Shown here piece after piece: positions 30,799 through 39,288 of a stretch of 64,000 nucleotides of DNA (positions are counted from its first letter, which is position 1; every line of letters begins with the position of its first letter). Location of the stretch: positions 73,011 through 137,010 of the forward strand of contig JAEXRD010000148.1 in assembly GCA_023438245.1 (NCBI GenBank), in the 5' to 3' direction. A model generated the notes under the pieces. That model saw nothing but the letters and a program-made list of their open reading frames with translations. It was not told the DNA's origin and ran no database searches. A program made the translations under genes and the position numbers. This stretch comes from Pseudomonadota bacterium (GTDB taxonomy: Bacteria; Desulfobacterota; Desulfovibrionia; Desulfovibrionales; Desulfovibrionaceae).

Positions 30799-31578
30799 AT
30801 GGTGGTCAGAAATTGCCGTGAAGTCAAGGTGCTCTCCCTGCGCTTCCTGGGCGCGTGGGAAGACCCGAGCGACTTTGTGGAGCTTACCCTGGAAAACCCC
30901 GGCTGGCAGGGCTACAAGCCCGGCCAGTTCGCCATGATCCGCCCGCAGGACTGGGGGCTGGAGCTGAACTGGGGACGGCCCTTCTCCATCAGCCGGGTCG
31001 ACGAGGACACCCTCACCTTCTTCTTCCAGGTGGTGGGGCGCGGCACAGCCCGCTTGGCCAAGCTGGCCGAGGGCGACACCGTGGCCGTGTGGGGCCCGCT
31101 GGGCAACGGCTTCTCCATGCCGGAGGAGACGCCCACCCTGCTCCTGGCGGGCGGCATGGGCCTGGCCCCCTTCCGCGGCTACATCGAGCGCCACCCCACG
31201 CCGGAGTTCCTGCGCCTGTTCTTCGCCCACCGCCCGTCCATCGATTGCTACCCCTTCATGGACATGGCGGGCAAGGCGCGTGCCGAGTCCCTGCAGGAGA
31301 AGTCGCCCGAGGACCTGCCGCTGATCATCGAGCGCATCAAGGCGCTCATGGACGAGAACCACGGCGGCGTCACGCTGGCCTGCGGGCCCACCCCGTTCCT
31401 GCGCACCATCCAGCAGCACGCCCTGGCCACGGGCCAGCGGGCCGAGCTCTCGCTGGAGAAGAGCATGGCCTGCGGCGTGGGCGCATGCCTGGGCTGCGTG
31501 TGCAAGGACGGCGACGGCAAACACGTGCAAGTCTGCGCGCGCGGCCCGGTCTTCAAGGCCGACGCCGTGCAGCTCTAA
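30799..31578 (+). CDS. pyrK: Dihydroorotate dehydrogenase electron-transfer subunit PyrK
   Basis: 259 residues. Passes electrons from PyrD to NAD+ through FAD and a [2Fe-2S] cluster. The FAD domain shows WGRPFSISRVD near 59-69 and the NAD-binding LLAGGMGLAPFRGYI. Cluster ligands are Cys225, Cys230, Cys233 and Cys246. It starts 12 bases before the pyrD ribosome site region and only 45 bases from the divergent U32 gene. Together with pyrD it forms the class 1B enzyme. Confidence 0.95.
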   Translation: MVVRNCREVKVLSLRFLGAWEDPSDFVELTLENPGWQGYKPGQFAMIRPQDWGLELNWGRPFSISRVDEDTLTFFFQVVGRGTARLAKLAEGDTVAVWGPLGNGFSMPEETPTLLLAGGMGLAPFRGYIERHPTPEFLRLFFAHRPSIDCYPFMDMAGKARAESLQEKSPEDLPLIIERIKALMDENHGGVTLACGPTPFLRTIQQHALATGQRAELSLEKSMACGVGACLGCVCKDGDGKHVQVCARGPVFKADAVQL

Positions 31579-31590
31579 GGGAGGCCCGGA

Positions 31591-32511
31591 ATGGATCTGC
31601 GCGTGGAATTCGCCGGGCTGGTGCTCAAGAACCCCATCATCACGGCCTCCGGCACCTTCGGCTTCGGCCTGGAATTCATGAATTTCGGCGACCTGAAGCG
31701 TCTGGGCGGCATCGTGGTCAAGGGCCTGTCGCTCAAGCCCCGCGAGGGCAACCCCATGCCGCGCATCGTGGAGACGCCCTGCGGCATGCTCAACGCCATC
31801 GGCATCCAGAATCCTGGCGTGGAGGTGTTCATCAAGGACAAGCTGCCGCTCCTGCCCTGGCGCGAAACCGCCGTCATCGCCAACCTGTACGCCTGCTCGG
31901 CGGAGGAGTTCGGCGACCTGGCGGGCGTGCTGGCGGCGGAGGAAGGCGTGGCGGCCCTGGAGGTCAACGTCTCCTGCCCCAACGTGAGCCAGGGCGGCTC
32001 GGCCTTCGGCCAGGACCCGGCGCAGATTTCCAAGGTCACGGAGGCGGTGAAGAAACGCGCCGCGGGCAAGCCGGTCATCGTCAAGCTCTCGCCCAACGTC
32101 ACGGACATCGCCGCCTGCGCCCGCGCCGCCGAATCCGGCGGGGCCGACGCGGTGTCGCTCATCAACACGCTGCTGGGCATGGCCGTGGACATCGTGACCC
32201 GCAAGCCCAGGCTGGCCAACGTGGTGGGCGGGCTGTCCGGCCCGGCCATCAAGCCCGTGGCCCTGCGCTGCGTGTTCCAGGCCGCGCGCGCGGTCAAGAT
32301 CCCCATCATCGGCATCGGCGGCATCGTCAGCGCCGAGGACGCGCTGGAGTTCATCACCGTGGGCGCGCACGCCGTGCAGGTGGGCACTGCCAATTTCCTC
32401 CGGCCGGACCAGAGTTTCCGCATCGTGGACGACCTGCAGCGGGTGATGCTCAAGGCTCGGGCGGCGAGCATGGAGGAGCTGCGCGGGAGCATCGTGCTGC
32501 CCGGCGCGTAA
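31591..32511 (+). CDS. pyrD: Dihydroorotate dehydrogenase catalytic subunit PyrD (class 1B)
   Basis: 306 residues. FMN enzyme of UMP synthesis. Catalytic Cys129 in VNVSCPNVSQGG marks class 1; the adjacent pyrK marks class 1B. Substrate-binding NAIGIQNPG is at 68-76 and FMN phosphate-binding GIGGIVS and QVGTANF are near the end. It follows pyrK by 12 bases with GGAGG. Confidence 0.97.
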   Translation: MDLRVEFAGLVLKNPIITASGTFGFGLEFMNFGDLKRLGGIVVKGLSLKPREGNPMPRIVETPCGMLNAIGIQNPGVEVFIKDKLPLLPWRETAVIANLYACSAEEFGDLAGVLAAEEGVAALEVNVSCPNVSQGGSAFGQDPAQISKVTEAVKKRAAGKPVIVKLSPNVTDIAACARAAESGGADAVSLINTLLGMAVDIVTRKPRLANVVGGLSGPAIKPVALRCVFQAARAVKIPIIGIGGIVSAEDALEFITVGAHAVQVGTANFLRPDQSFRIVDDLQRVMLKARAASMEELRGSIVLPGA

Positions 32512-32539
32512 GGATTTTGCGGACCGGTGCATTTTTCGC

Positions 32540-32568
32540 TTGCCACCCGGCCCGATTCAGATTAATTG
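32540..32568 (+). promoter_or_regulatory. Candidate promoter of tRNA-Ser
   Basis: TTGCCA (32540-32545) then TTAATT at 16 bases or TAATTG at 17 bases, ending 13 bases before the tRNA. Confidence 0.55.
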
Positions 32569-32580
32569 CAACTTCCTCGC

Positions 32581-32672
32581 GGAGAGGTGTCCGAGACCGG
32601 CCTAAGGAGCACGCCTGGAAAGTGTGTGTACCCGAAAGGGTACCGGAGGTTCAAATCCTCTCCTCTCCGCCA
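32581..32672 (+). tRNA. tRNA-Ser (anticodon GGA)
   Basis: 92 bases with encoded CCA. Acceptor GGAGAGG pairs with CCTCTCC, discriminator G. Anticodon loop CTGGAAA carries GGA, which reads UCC. The long variable arm (GTACCC/GGGTAC) marks a class II serine tRNA. SRP RNA follows 24 bases downstream. Confidence 0.97.
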
Positions 32673-32695
32673 CTTTTCTCTCAGTTTTTACATCC

Positions 32696-32785
32696 GGGGA
32701 AGCCGGACGGCGGGTTCGCCGTGAACCCCGTCAGGTCCGAAAGGAAGCAGCGGTAGCGGTCCGAGCCCGGGTGTCCGGTTTCCCT
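32696..32785 (+). ncRNA. ffs: Signal recognition particle 4.5S RNA
   Basis: Small bacterial SRP RNA. The core GGTCCGAAAGGAAGCAGC (32734-32751) carries the GNRA-type tetraloop and the asymmetric loop that binds Ffh. The outer ends GGGGAAGCCGGAC and GTCCGGTTTCCCT pair. The boundaries are set by this pairing and may be off by a few bases. It is probably co-transcribed with tRNA-Ser. Confidence 0.95.
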
Positions 32786-32817
32786 AAGAAGGGCGCAGCA
32801 ATGCGCCCTTCTTTTTT
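32786..32817 (+). terminator. Terminator of the tRNA-Ser/SRP RNA unit
   Basis: GAAGGGCGCA and TGCGCCCTTC form a ten-pair stem around GCAA, followed by TTTTTT. Confidence 0.93.
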
Positions 32818-32864
32818 GCCCAAAAGCGGCCGAAGACGTTTACAAATCCTCCCCGAGCTGGTAA

Positions 32865-32893
32865 TTGACAACGACTTTTTTGATTACTCATGA
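32865..32893 (+). promoter_or_regulatory. Candidate promoter of the FadL-type gene
   Basis: A perfect TTGACA at 32865-32870 lies in an AT-rich stretch. At 17 bases the -10 is TCATGA, a poor match, so the assignment is tentative. Confidence 0.35.
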
Positions 32894-32941
32894 AAATGCA
32901 GCACATTAACATTTGGAATTAATTTCACGAGAGGGAGATTC

Positions 32942-34189
32942 ATGTTCACCAAACGCAGCAAATCCAAATTCACGCCCTACCTCTTCGCCCTGGCCCTCAT
33001 CCTTTCGCTGCCCACCAAGTCCTTCGCGGGCGGCTTCGCCCTGTACGAGTATGGCGCCCGCGCCAACGCCATGGGCGGCGCCATGATCGCCCTGGCCGAC
33101 GACGCCTCCGCCGTGGCCTATAATCCCGCTGGCATGACCCAGCTCCCCGGCACCCAGACCATGGTCGGCGCCACCGCCATCGTCCCCGTGGGCCAGGTGA
33201 GACACAACAACACCTCCTGGGACACCACCCACACCAACGTCTACCTGCCCCCCCACGCCTACCTCACGCACCAGCTCAACGACCGCGCCTGGTTCGGCAT
33301 CGGCCTGTTCTCGCGCTTCGGCGTGGGCACGCAGTACGACAGCGACTGGGGCGGCGCGGGCAACATCTACAAAGCCGACCTCATGACCTTCTCCCTGGCC
33401 CCCAACCTGGCCTACAAGATCACGGACAGCCTCTCCCTCTCCGGCGGCATCGAGCTGCTCTACAGCTCCGCCGACCTGCGCCGGAAGCTGACGGGCGGTT
33501 TCGGCAACCGCGACATGCGGATGAATGTCTCCGGCCTGGGCGTGGGCGGCCAGCTGGGACTGCACTACATCCTCAACGACGAGTGGTCCGTCGGGTTCAC
33601 CTACCACACCACGCAGAAGCACACCGACAAAGGCACGGTCAAGTACGACAGGCCCACCGCCGGTTTGGCGATGGACGGAAGCCTGGCGATGAAGCTCGAC
33701 CTGCCCGCCTCCTACGCCCTTGGCCTGGCCTACAAACCCACCAAGAAGTGGAAGCTTGAGGCCGACCTGATCTTCACCCAGTGGCAGGACTACGACAAGC
33801 TGACCTACGATTTCGAGTACAGACTTGGCGGCAGCACCGCAGGCACCACCGTCAGCGAGAAGAACTGGCGCAACGTGTGGCGCGTTCAGCTCGGCGGCGA
33901 GCACCAGGTGCTGGACTGGCTGGCCCTGCGCGCAGGCTTCGTGTGGGACCAGGACCCCATCCGCAAGGGCTACGAGGACTACATGCTGCCCTCCAGCGAC
34001 CGCAAGATCTACAGCGCGGGCTTCGGCATCCAGGACGGCAAGATGAGCTACGACTTCTCTGTGATGTACCTCATGAACAACCATCGCAGCATCAACCTCG
34101 TAGACACGGGCCTTGCCGGTGACGGGCCCGGCGAGATCAAGAACAGCCGCGCCTACATGGCGGGCTTCTCCATCGGCTACAAATTCTAG
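32942..34189 (+). CDS. FadL/OmpP1 family outer-membrane transport protein
   Basis: 415 residues. A signal peptide (about 1-29, cut after KSFA) is followed by GGFALYEYGARANAMGGA and YNPAGMTQLPGTQ, features of FadL-type long-chain fatty acid and hydrocarbon channels. The rest is alternating beta strands and ends in a terminal aromatic pattern (GYKF), as outer-membrane barrels do. AGGGAG lies seven bases before the ATG. It stands alone with its own terminator. Confidence 0.92.
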   Translation: MFTKRSKSKFTPYLFALALILSLPTKSFAGGFALYEYGARANAMGGAMIALADDASAVAYNPAGMTQLPGTQTMVGATAIVPVGQVRHNNTSWDTTHTNVYLPPHAYLTHQLNDRAWFGIGLFSRFGVGTQYDSDWGGAGNIYKADLMTFSLAPNLAYKITDSLSLSGGIELLYSSADLRRKLTGGFGNRDMRMNVSGLGVGGQLGLHYILNDEWSVGFTYHTTQKHTDKGTVKYDRPTAGLAMDGSLAMKLDLPASYALGLAYKPTKKWKLEADLIFTQWQDYDKLTYDFEYRLGGSTAGTTVSEKNWRNVWRVQLGGEHQVLDWLALRAGFVWDQDPIRKGYEDYMLPSSDRKIYSAGFGIQDGKMSYDFSVMYLMNNHRSINLVDTGLAGDGPGEIKNSRAYMAGFSIGYKF

Positions 34190-34211
34190 CCAGCGCCACC
34201 GCCTTCAAATC

Positions 34212-34243
34212 AAAGCCCGGTCAGCCATGGCCGGGCTTTTTTA
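34212..34243 (+). terminator. Terminator of the FadL-type gene
   Basis: AAAGCCCGG and CCGGGCTTT form a nine-pair stem around TCAGCCATGG, followed by TTT. Confidence 0.9.
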
Positions 34244-34585
34244 TTGCCAGCCGAAGCCATTTCTTCCATTTTTGTCAATACAACAGAAACCACACCATGC
34301 AAATCTCCATTTTTGTAAGCACAGCCCGGGCAAACGCATAGCTGAATCCTGTAACATACTTAAACATAAGCACAATTCAAGTTGGCCCGTTTCTTGATTA
34401 CACATGACAAAACAGACGGCGATACGGGGATGGCGTCTGCGCTCCCTCTCCCCGCGAACCCGCCTTGATTGCAGTGTGTTTTTGGGCTAGATTCCAAGAG
34501 GAATCTGGAGAGGCTAGCGGCACTGGCGCAATTTTCTCACAGAATTGCCAAAACGCCCCAACTTCGAAGACAGGAGACAGCCACC
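34244..34585. other. Long AT-richer leader upstream of glutamine synthetase
   Basis: About 340 bases without a credible gene. It is clearly more AT-rich than its surroundings up to about 34400. It contains a sigma-54-like box and the ribosome site CAGGAG before the start at 34586. No tRNA-like, riboswitch or glnA-RNA fold could be recognised by eye. Confidence 0.4.
34383..34398 (+). promoter_or_regulatory. Sigma-54-like promoter box upstream of glutamine synthetase
   Basis: TTGGCCCG-N4-TTGAT matches the consensus YTGGCACG-N4-TTGCW except for two bases. GG is at -24 with exact 10-base spacing, but the -12 element is GA instead of GC. It lies about 190 bases before the start codon. Nitrogen control of this gene would make sense, though no NtrC site was seen. 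Confidence 0.35.
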
Positions 34586-36766
34586 ATGAGCGGAATCCAG
34601 GCACGCCTCAACGCCATTTCGGCAATCATCAACTTCAAACCGGCGCACGCCCCCCTCAACTACCACGACACCAAGCCCACCGACATTTTCGGCTCCAACG
34701 TCTTCAGCGACAAGGTCATGAAGGACCGCCTTCCCAAGGACATCTACAAGTCCCTGAAAAAGACCATCGAGCTGGGCGCGAAGCTGGACGCCTCCATCGC
34801 CGACGTGGTGGCCAACGCCATGAAGGACTGGGCCATCGAGAAGGGCGCCACCCACTTCACCCACGTGTTCTACCCGCTCACCGGCATGACCGCCGAGAAG
34901 CACGACGCCTTCCTGGTGCCCGACGGCAAGGGCGGCGCCGTGGCCGAATTCTCCGGCAAGCTGCTCATCCAGGGCGAGCCCGACGCCTCCAGCTTCCCCT
35001 CCGGCGGCCTGCGCTCCACCTTCGAAGCCCGCGGCTACACCGCCTGGGACGTCACCAGCCCCGCCTACATCCTGGAGAATCCCAACGGCACCTTCCTGTG
35101 CATCCCCACCGCCTTCGTGTCCTGGTCCGGCGAGGCCCTGGACAAGAAGACCCCGCTGCTGCGCTCCAACCAGGCCCTGAACGTCCAGGCCAAGCGCGTG
35201 CTCAAGCTTTTCGGCGTGGAGACCAAGCTCCCCGTCACCTCCTTCGCCGGTCCCGAGCAGGAATACTTCCTCATCGACCGCAACTTCGTGTTCTCCCGCC
35301 CCGACCTGCTCATCGCCGGCCGCAGCCTCTTCGGCGCCAAGCCCCCCAAGGGCCAGGAGTTCGAGGACCAGTACTTCGGCGTGGTGCCCCGCCGCGTGCT
35401 CTCCTTCATGATGGAAGTGGAGCGCGAGCTGTTCAAGCTGGGCGTGCCGGTGAAGACCCGCCACAACGAAGTGGCCCCCAGCCAGTTCGAAATCGCCCCC
35501 ATCTACGAGCTGGGCAACCTGGCCACCGACCACAACCAGATGGTCATGACCACCCTGCGCAGCGTGGCCAAGCGCTACGGCATGATCTGCCTGCTGCACG
35601 AGAAGCCCTTCGCGGGCATCAACGGCTCGGGCAAGCACCTGAACTACTCCATCGGCAACGCCGAGCTGGGCAGCCTGTTCGATCCGGGCGACAACCCGCA
35701 CGACAACGCCCAGTTCCTGGTGTTCTGCGCCGCCGCCATCCGCGCCCTGCACAAGTACGGCGCCATGCTGCGCGCCACCGTGGCCACCGCCTCCAATGAC
35801 CACCGCCTGGGCGCCAACGAGGCTCCTCCGGCCATCATGAGCATGTACCTGGGCGCCCAGCTGGCCGACGTGTTCGACCAGATCAAGAAGGGCAAGCTCA
35901 AGGGTTCCCAGTCCAAGGGCGTCATGAACATCGGCGTGGACACCCTGCCCCCGCTGCCCATGGATCCGGGCGACCGCAACCGCACCAGCCCCTTCGCCTT
36001 CACCGGCAACCGCTTCGAGTTCCGCGCCGTGGGTTCCTCCCAGTCCATCGCCGGCTCCCTGGTGGCCCTGAACACCATGATGAGCGATTCCCTGGACTAC
36101 ATCGCCACGGAACTGGAGAAGGCCACCAAGGGCGACTCCAAGAAGCTCAACGCCGCGGTGCAGACCCTGCTGCAGAAGATCATGAAGGAGCACGACGCCA
36201 TCATCTTCAACGGCGACGGCTACTCCGAGGCCTGGCACAAGGAAGCGGCCAAGCGCGGCCTGCCCAACCTGAAGACCACCCCCGAGGCTCTGCCCGTGCT
36301 CACCACCAAGCCGGTGATCGAGCTGTTCACCAAGTACGGCGTCCTCACCGAGGCCGAGCTGCATAGCCGCGAGGAAATCTACCTCGAGATGTACGCCAAG
36401 ACCCTGAAGACCGAGGCCGCGCTGATGATCCGCATGGCCACCACCATCATCTTCCCCGCCGCCATGCGCTACCAGAGCGAACTGGCCGCCGCCTGCGCCA
36501 ACCTGAAGACCATCGGGCACGACTACAAGATGGGCACCCTGGAAGACGTGACCGCCAAGCTGCGCGGCATGCAGACCGCCGTGGCCAAGCTGGAGAAGCT
36601 GCTCGACCACGAGGCCAAGAACACCCACGCCGAGGCCAAGCACCTCTGCGACAAGGTGCTCCCGGCCATGGCCGAGCTTCGCGGCTTTGCCGACGGCCTC
36701 GAGTCCGTGGTCGCCGACGACCTGTGGGCCCTGCCCAGCTACCAGGAGATGCTGTTCATCCGCTAG
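34586..36766 (+). CDS. glnN: Glutamine synthetase type III
   Basis: 726 residues, the large GSIII size (GSI is about 470). Makes glutamine from glutamate, ammonia and ATP. N-terminal markers include FGSNVFSD and FPSGGLRSTFEARGYTAWD; the catalytic part has FAGPEQEYFLID, RHNEVAPSQFEIAPIYE, GINGSGKHLNYS and the late FTGNRFEFRAVGSSQS. No adenylylation-type regulation is expected for this type. A sigma-54-like box lies upstream. No glnB or amtB is adjacent. Confidence 0.97.
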   Translation: MSGIQARLNAISAIINFKPAHAPLNYHDTKPTDIFGSNVFSDKVMKDRLPKDIYKSLKKTIELGAKLDASIADVVANAMKDWAIEKGATHFTHVFYPLTGMTAEKHDAFLVPDGKGGAVAEFSGKLLIQGEPDASSFPSGGLRSTFEARGYTAWDVTSPAYILENPNGTFLCIPTAFVSWSGEALDKKTPLLRSNQALNVQAKRVLKLFGVETKLPVTSFAGPEQEYFLIDRNFVFSRPDLLIAGRSLFGAKPPKGQEFEDQYFGVVPRRVLSFMMEVERELFKLGVPVKTRHNEVAPSQFEIAPIYELGNLATDHNQMVMTTLRSVAKRYGMICLLHEKPFAGINGSGKHLNYSIGNAELGSLFDPGDNPHDNAQFLVFCAAAIRALHKYGAMLRATVATASNDHRLGANEAPPAIMSMYLGAQLADVFDQIKKGKLKGSQSKGVMNIGVDTLPPLPMDPGDRNRTSPFAFTGNRFEFRAVGSSQSIAGSLVALNTMMSDSLDYIATELEKATKGDSKKLNAAVQTLLQKIMKEHDAIIFNGDGYSEAWHKEAAKRGLPNLKTTPEALPVLTTKPVIELFTKYGVLTEAELHSREEIYLEMYAKTLKTEAALMIRMATTIIFPAAMRYQSELAAACANLKTIGHDYKMGTLEDVTAKLRGMQTAVAKLEKLLDHEAKNTHAEAKHLCDKVLPAMAELRGFADGLESVVADDLWALPSYQEMLFIR

Positions 36767-36797
36767 CAGCGGCTGCGCACCCTCCGCCAGAACGAAC

Positions 36798-36828
36798 AAA
36801 GGCCGCCCCCTCGGGGGCGGCCTTCTTC
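36798..36828 (+). terminator. Terminator of glutamine synthetase
   Basis: AAGGCCGCCCCC and GGGGGCGGCCTT form a near-perfect stem with a very small loop, followed by a short T-rich stretch. It may also serve the facing dipeptidase gene. Confidence 0.85.
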
Positions 36829-36865
36829 ATTGGAGGCATGCGGGAATGGTTCCCGCCGCGGGTCG

Positions 36866-37561
36866 CTATTTCTCCTCGGGCAGGGGCAGGTCCAGCGGCT
36901 CGTAGGCTTCCCAGCCCGGACCATCGAAGTGCCACCACTCGGTGGGCAGCCCCACAAAGCCCTGTTCGGCCATGGCGCGCTCCAGCACCGCGCTGTTGCG
37001 ACGGGCCTCCGGGCTGGCCGCCTTGCTGCCGCGGTGGGCCTTCTCGGAGAAGTCGTCGAACTCCGTGGGCATGGGCAGCTCCCGGCCCTTGCGGTCCACC
37101 AGGGTGGCGTCCACCGCCGCGCCGCGGTTGTGCCGCGAACTCTTGACCATGACGCCGTTCTCGCGCCGGGGCTCCAACACATACCGCTCGTCCGGCATGA
37201 TCCGCCAGAAGGCCTCCTGCACGGAAAACGGCCTGTAGCAGTCGTACAGCTTCAGCCCCAGGCCCTTGAGGCGCAGAGCCCTGTTGGCCGCGACCAGGCG
37301 CTTGGCGATGTCCTCGCGCAGGTAGCAGCGCCCCGACGGATAGACCTGCACGCCGGTGAAGTTGTTGGCGGTGGCGTAGCGCATGTCCAGGCGGATGCTC
37401 GGATCGAGCCGGATGGGCTCCACCATGCCCACGATGCGCAGTTCGGCGTCGCGGTCCTCGCCGGGGTCCTGGGCCAGCGCCGAGGCGGCGAACAAAAGCG
37501 CCATGGCCAGCGCCAAGGCGCCCGCACGGCGCATCCGTGCTGCTATGCCGGTGGTCAGCAT
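36866..37561 (-). CDS. D-alanyl-D-alanine dipeptidase, VanX/DdpX family (exported)
   Basis: 231 residues from the ATG at 37561. A signal peptide (about 1-30, to SALA) predicts a periplasmic enzyme. Zinc peptidase motifs of the M15D family are intact: SSRHNRGAAVD supplies His and Asp, TEWWHF supplies Glu and His, and YDCYRPFSVQEAFW is the usual substrate-side segment. It cleaves D-Ala-D-Ala from peptidoglycan turnover. With no vanHA-like genes nearby, recycling is more likely than resistance. Alternative start at 37534. Confidence 0.92.
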   Translation of the reverse strand: MLTTGIAARMRRAGALALAMALLFAASALAQDPGEDRDAELRIVGMVEPIRLDPSIRLDMRYATANNFTGVQVYPSGRCYLREDIAKRLVAANRALRLKGLGLKLYDCYRPFSVQEAFWRIMPDERYVLEPRRENGVMVKSSRHNRGAAVDATLVDRKGRELPMPTEFDDFSEKAHRGSKAASPEARRNSAVLERAMAEQGFVGLPTEWWHFDGPGWEAYEPLDLPLPEEK

Positions 37562-37575
37562 GCGACGTTCCGGCG

Positions 37576-37983
37576 CTACTTGGTCTTGGCCTTGGCCTTG
37601 CCGCGCTTGGTCCAGAGCTGCATGTCCTTCATCTTCTTGCGGCGATCGCGCTGCAGGGCCTTGCACACCAGGGGCATGCCCTTCTTGAAGCCGAACTTCT
37701 CGCGGTACTGGTTGGGGTCAAGCCCGTGGCTGGCCAGGTGCTTCTTGGTGATGATCTTGAACGACTTGCCACACTCGCAGCAGGTGATGGACTTCTCGCG
37801 AACGCTCTTGGCCGGATCGCAGGCGATCTCCTCTTCCTCAACGGGAGCCATGGTGCCGCCGTCGATTTCACGGATGCCGCGCGCCAGCTTGCGAACCATG
37901 GAGGTGATCTCATCCTCGGTCATGGTGCGGACGCTGGCTTGAGCCTTCACAATCTCAAGAGCTTCCTTCAAATAATCGTCCAT
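37576..37983 (-). CDS. Ros/MucR family zinc-finger transcriptional regulator
   Basis: 135 residues. A Ros-type C2H2 finger is seen with Cys68, Cys71, His82 and His86, followed by the family segment DPNQYREKFGFKKGMPL. The C-terminus is strongly basic (RDRRKKMK and KRGKAKAKTK). MucR/Ros proteins are best known as H-NS-like or specific repressors in alphaproteobacteria, and homologues occur in sulfate reducers. The ATG at 37983 follows AAAGGAG. Repeats that could be its own operator lie 70-100 bases upstream. Confidence 0.92.
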   Translation of the reverse strand: MDDYLKEALEIVKAQASVRTMTEDEITSMVRKLARGIREIDGGTMAPVEEEEIACDPAKSVREKSITCCECGKSFKIITKKHLASHGLDPNQYREKFGFKKGMPLVCKALQRDRRKKMKDMQLWTKRGKAKAKTK

Positions 37984-38051
37984 GTGCACTCCTTTTACGC
38001 TTGTTCACGCATACGCGGGGTACTTCGAATGCTTGTTCACTGTTGGGCCGA

Positions 38052-38085
38052 TACCATTAGACATGCACAACGTCAATGGTACCAT
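38052..38085 (-). promoter_or_regulatory. Candidate promoter/operator of the MucR-like gene
   Basis: TACCATT at 38052-38058 is repeated inverted as AATGGTA at 38075-38081, and ATGGTACCAT at 38076-38085 is a perfect 10-base palindrome. On the minus strand TTGACG, 17 bases, TATCGG can be read across the same bases, so the repeats would overlap the promoter. Confidence 0.4.
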
Positions 38086-38172
38086 AGGAAGTTTACTCTT
38101 TGCAAAGGCATCACCTGCTGCATAGGTTGCTGGCGTCTCTCAAGCAATCGTTTCAATGTACTGTGCGCCAAA

Positions 38173-38202
38173 TAAAAAAGGGCCCCCGGATGGAGGCCCT
38201 TG
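38173..38202 (-). terminator. Terminator of the ilv operon
   Basis: On the minus strand AAGGGCC and GGCCCTT form a seven-pair stem around a GC-rich loop, followed by TTTT, about 25 bases past the ilvC stop. Confidence 0.88.
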
Positions 38203-38224
38203 ATCGTCTGTATCGAGCAGTGCG

Positions 38225-39214
38225 CTACTTCTTGAGCCAGCTCATCATGCCGCGCAGCTTCCCGCCCACAACCTCAATGTCATGCTCGGCCGCGATGCGG
38301 CGCTTGGCATGCAGAGTGGGCTGTCCGGCCTGGTTCTCCAGGATGAATTCCTTGGCGAACTCGCCGGTCTGGATTTCCGTCAGGATTTTCTTCATCTCCT
38401 TCTTGGTCTCCTCGGTGATGACGCGGGGACCACGGGTGAAGTCGCCGTACTCGGCGGTGTCGCTGATGGAGTGGCGCATCTTGGCCATGCCGCCTTCGTA
38501 CAACAGGTCGACGATGAGCTTCATCTCATGCAGGCACTCGAAGTAGGCCATCTCGGGCTGGTAGCCGGCCTCCACAAGAGTCTCGAACCCGGCCTGGATG
38601 AGCGCGGTGCAGCCGCCGCACAGAACGGCCTGCTCGCCGAACAGGTCGGTCTCGGTCTCCTCGCAGAAGTTGGTCTCGATGACGCCGGAGCGGGTGGCGC
38701 CGATGCCCTTGGCATAGGCCAGGGCCACGTTCAGCGCGTTGCCGGTGGCGTTCTGGTGCACGGCCACCAGGGCGGGCACGGCGCCGCCCTCGGTGTAGGT
38801 GCGGCGCACCATGTGGCCGGGGCCCTTGGGCGCGATCATGATGACGTCCACGTCCGCGGGCGGCTTGATCTGGCCGAAGTGGATGTTGAAGCCGTGGCCG
38901 AAGGCCAGGGCCTTGCCGGCGGTGAGCACGGGCTTCACCTCGGTGTCGTAGATGAATTTCTGGAGCTGGTCCTGGGCCAGGATCATGATCAGGTCGGCCT
39001 TCTCGGCGGCCTCGCGGGCGCTCACGGGCTCGAAGCCGTGCTCCTTGGCCAGGGCGTAGTTGGCGCCGCCGGGGCGCTGGCCCACGACGACGTTGACGCC
39101 GGAATCGCGCAGGTTCTGGGCGTGGGCGTGGCCCTGGCTGCCATAGCCGATGACGGCCACGGTCTTGCCCTTCAAGAGGCCCAGGTCGGCGTCGTTCTCG
39201 TAGTAAACCTTCAT
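38225..39214 (-). CDS. ilvC: Ketol-acid reductoisomerase
   Basis: 329 residues, class I (short) type. Converts acetolactate and acetohydroxybutyrate to dihydroxy acids with NADPH and Mg2+. The dinucleotide motif GYGSQGHAHAQNLRDSG is at 24-40. Metal-binding acidic segments near 190-230 (ETDLFGEQAVLCGG and YFECLHEMKLIVDL) are present. It is last in ilvB-ilvH-ilvC, 74 bases after ilvH. Confidence 0.98.
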   Translation of the reverse strand: MKVYYENDADLGLLKGKTVAVIGYGSQGHAHAQNLRDSGVNVVVGQRPGGANYALAKEHGFEPVSAREAAEKADLIMILAQDQLQKFIYDTEVKPVLTAGKALAFGHGFNIHFGQIKPPADVDVIMIAPKGPGHMVRRTYTEGGAVPALVAVHQNATGNALNVALAYAKGIGATRSGVIETNFCEETETDLFGEQAVLCGGCTALIQAGFETLVEAGYQPEMAYFECLHEMKLIVDLLYEGGMAKMRHSISDTAEYGDFTRGPRVITEETKKEMKKILTEIQTGEFAKEFILENQAGQPTLHAKRRIAAEHDIEVVGGKLRGMMSWLKK

Positions 39215-39288
39215 GATATTTCTCCTTATGATTCGCAGGGCAGGGCCCCGCTTGTTGACGGGGTTGCTGGAAGCGGAAAGCCTCTGCC

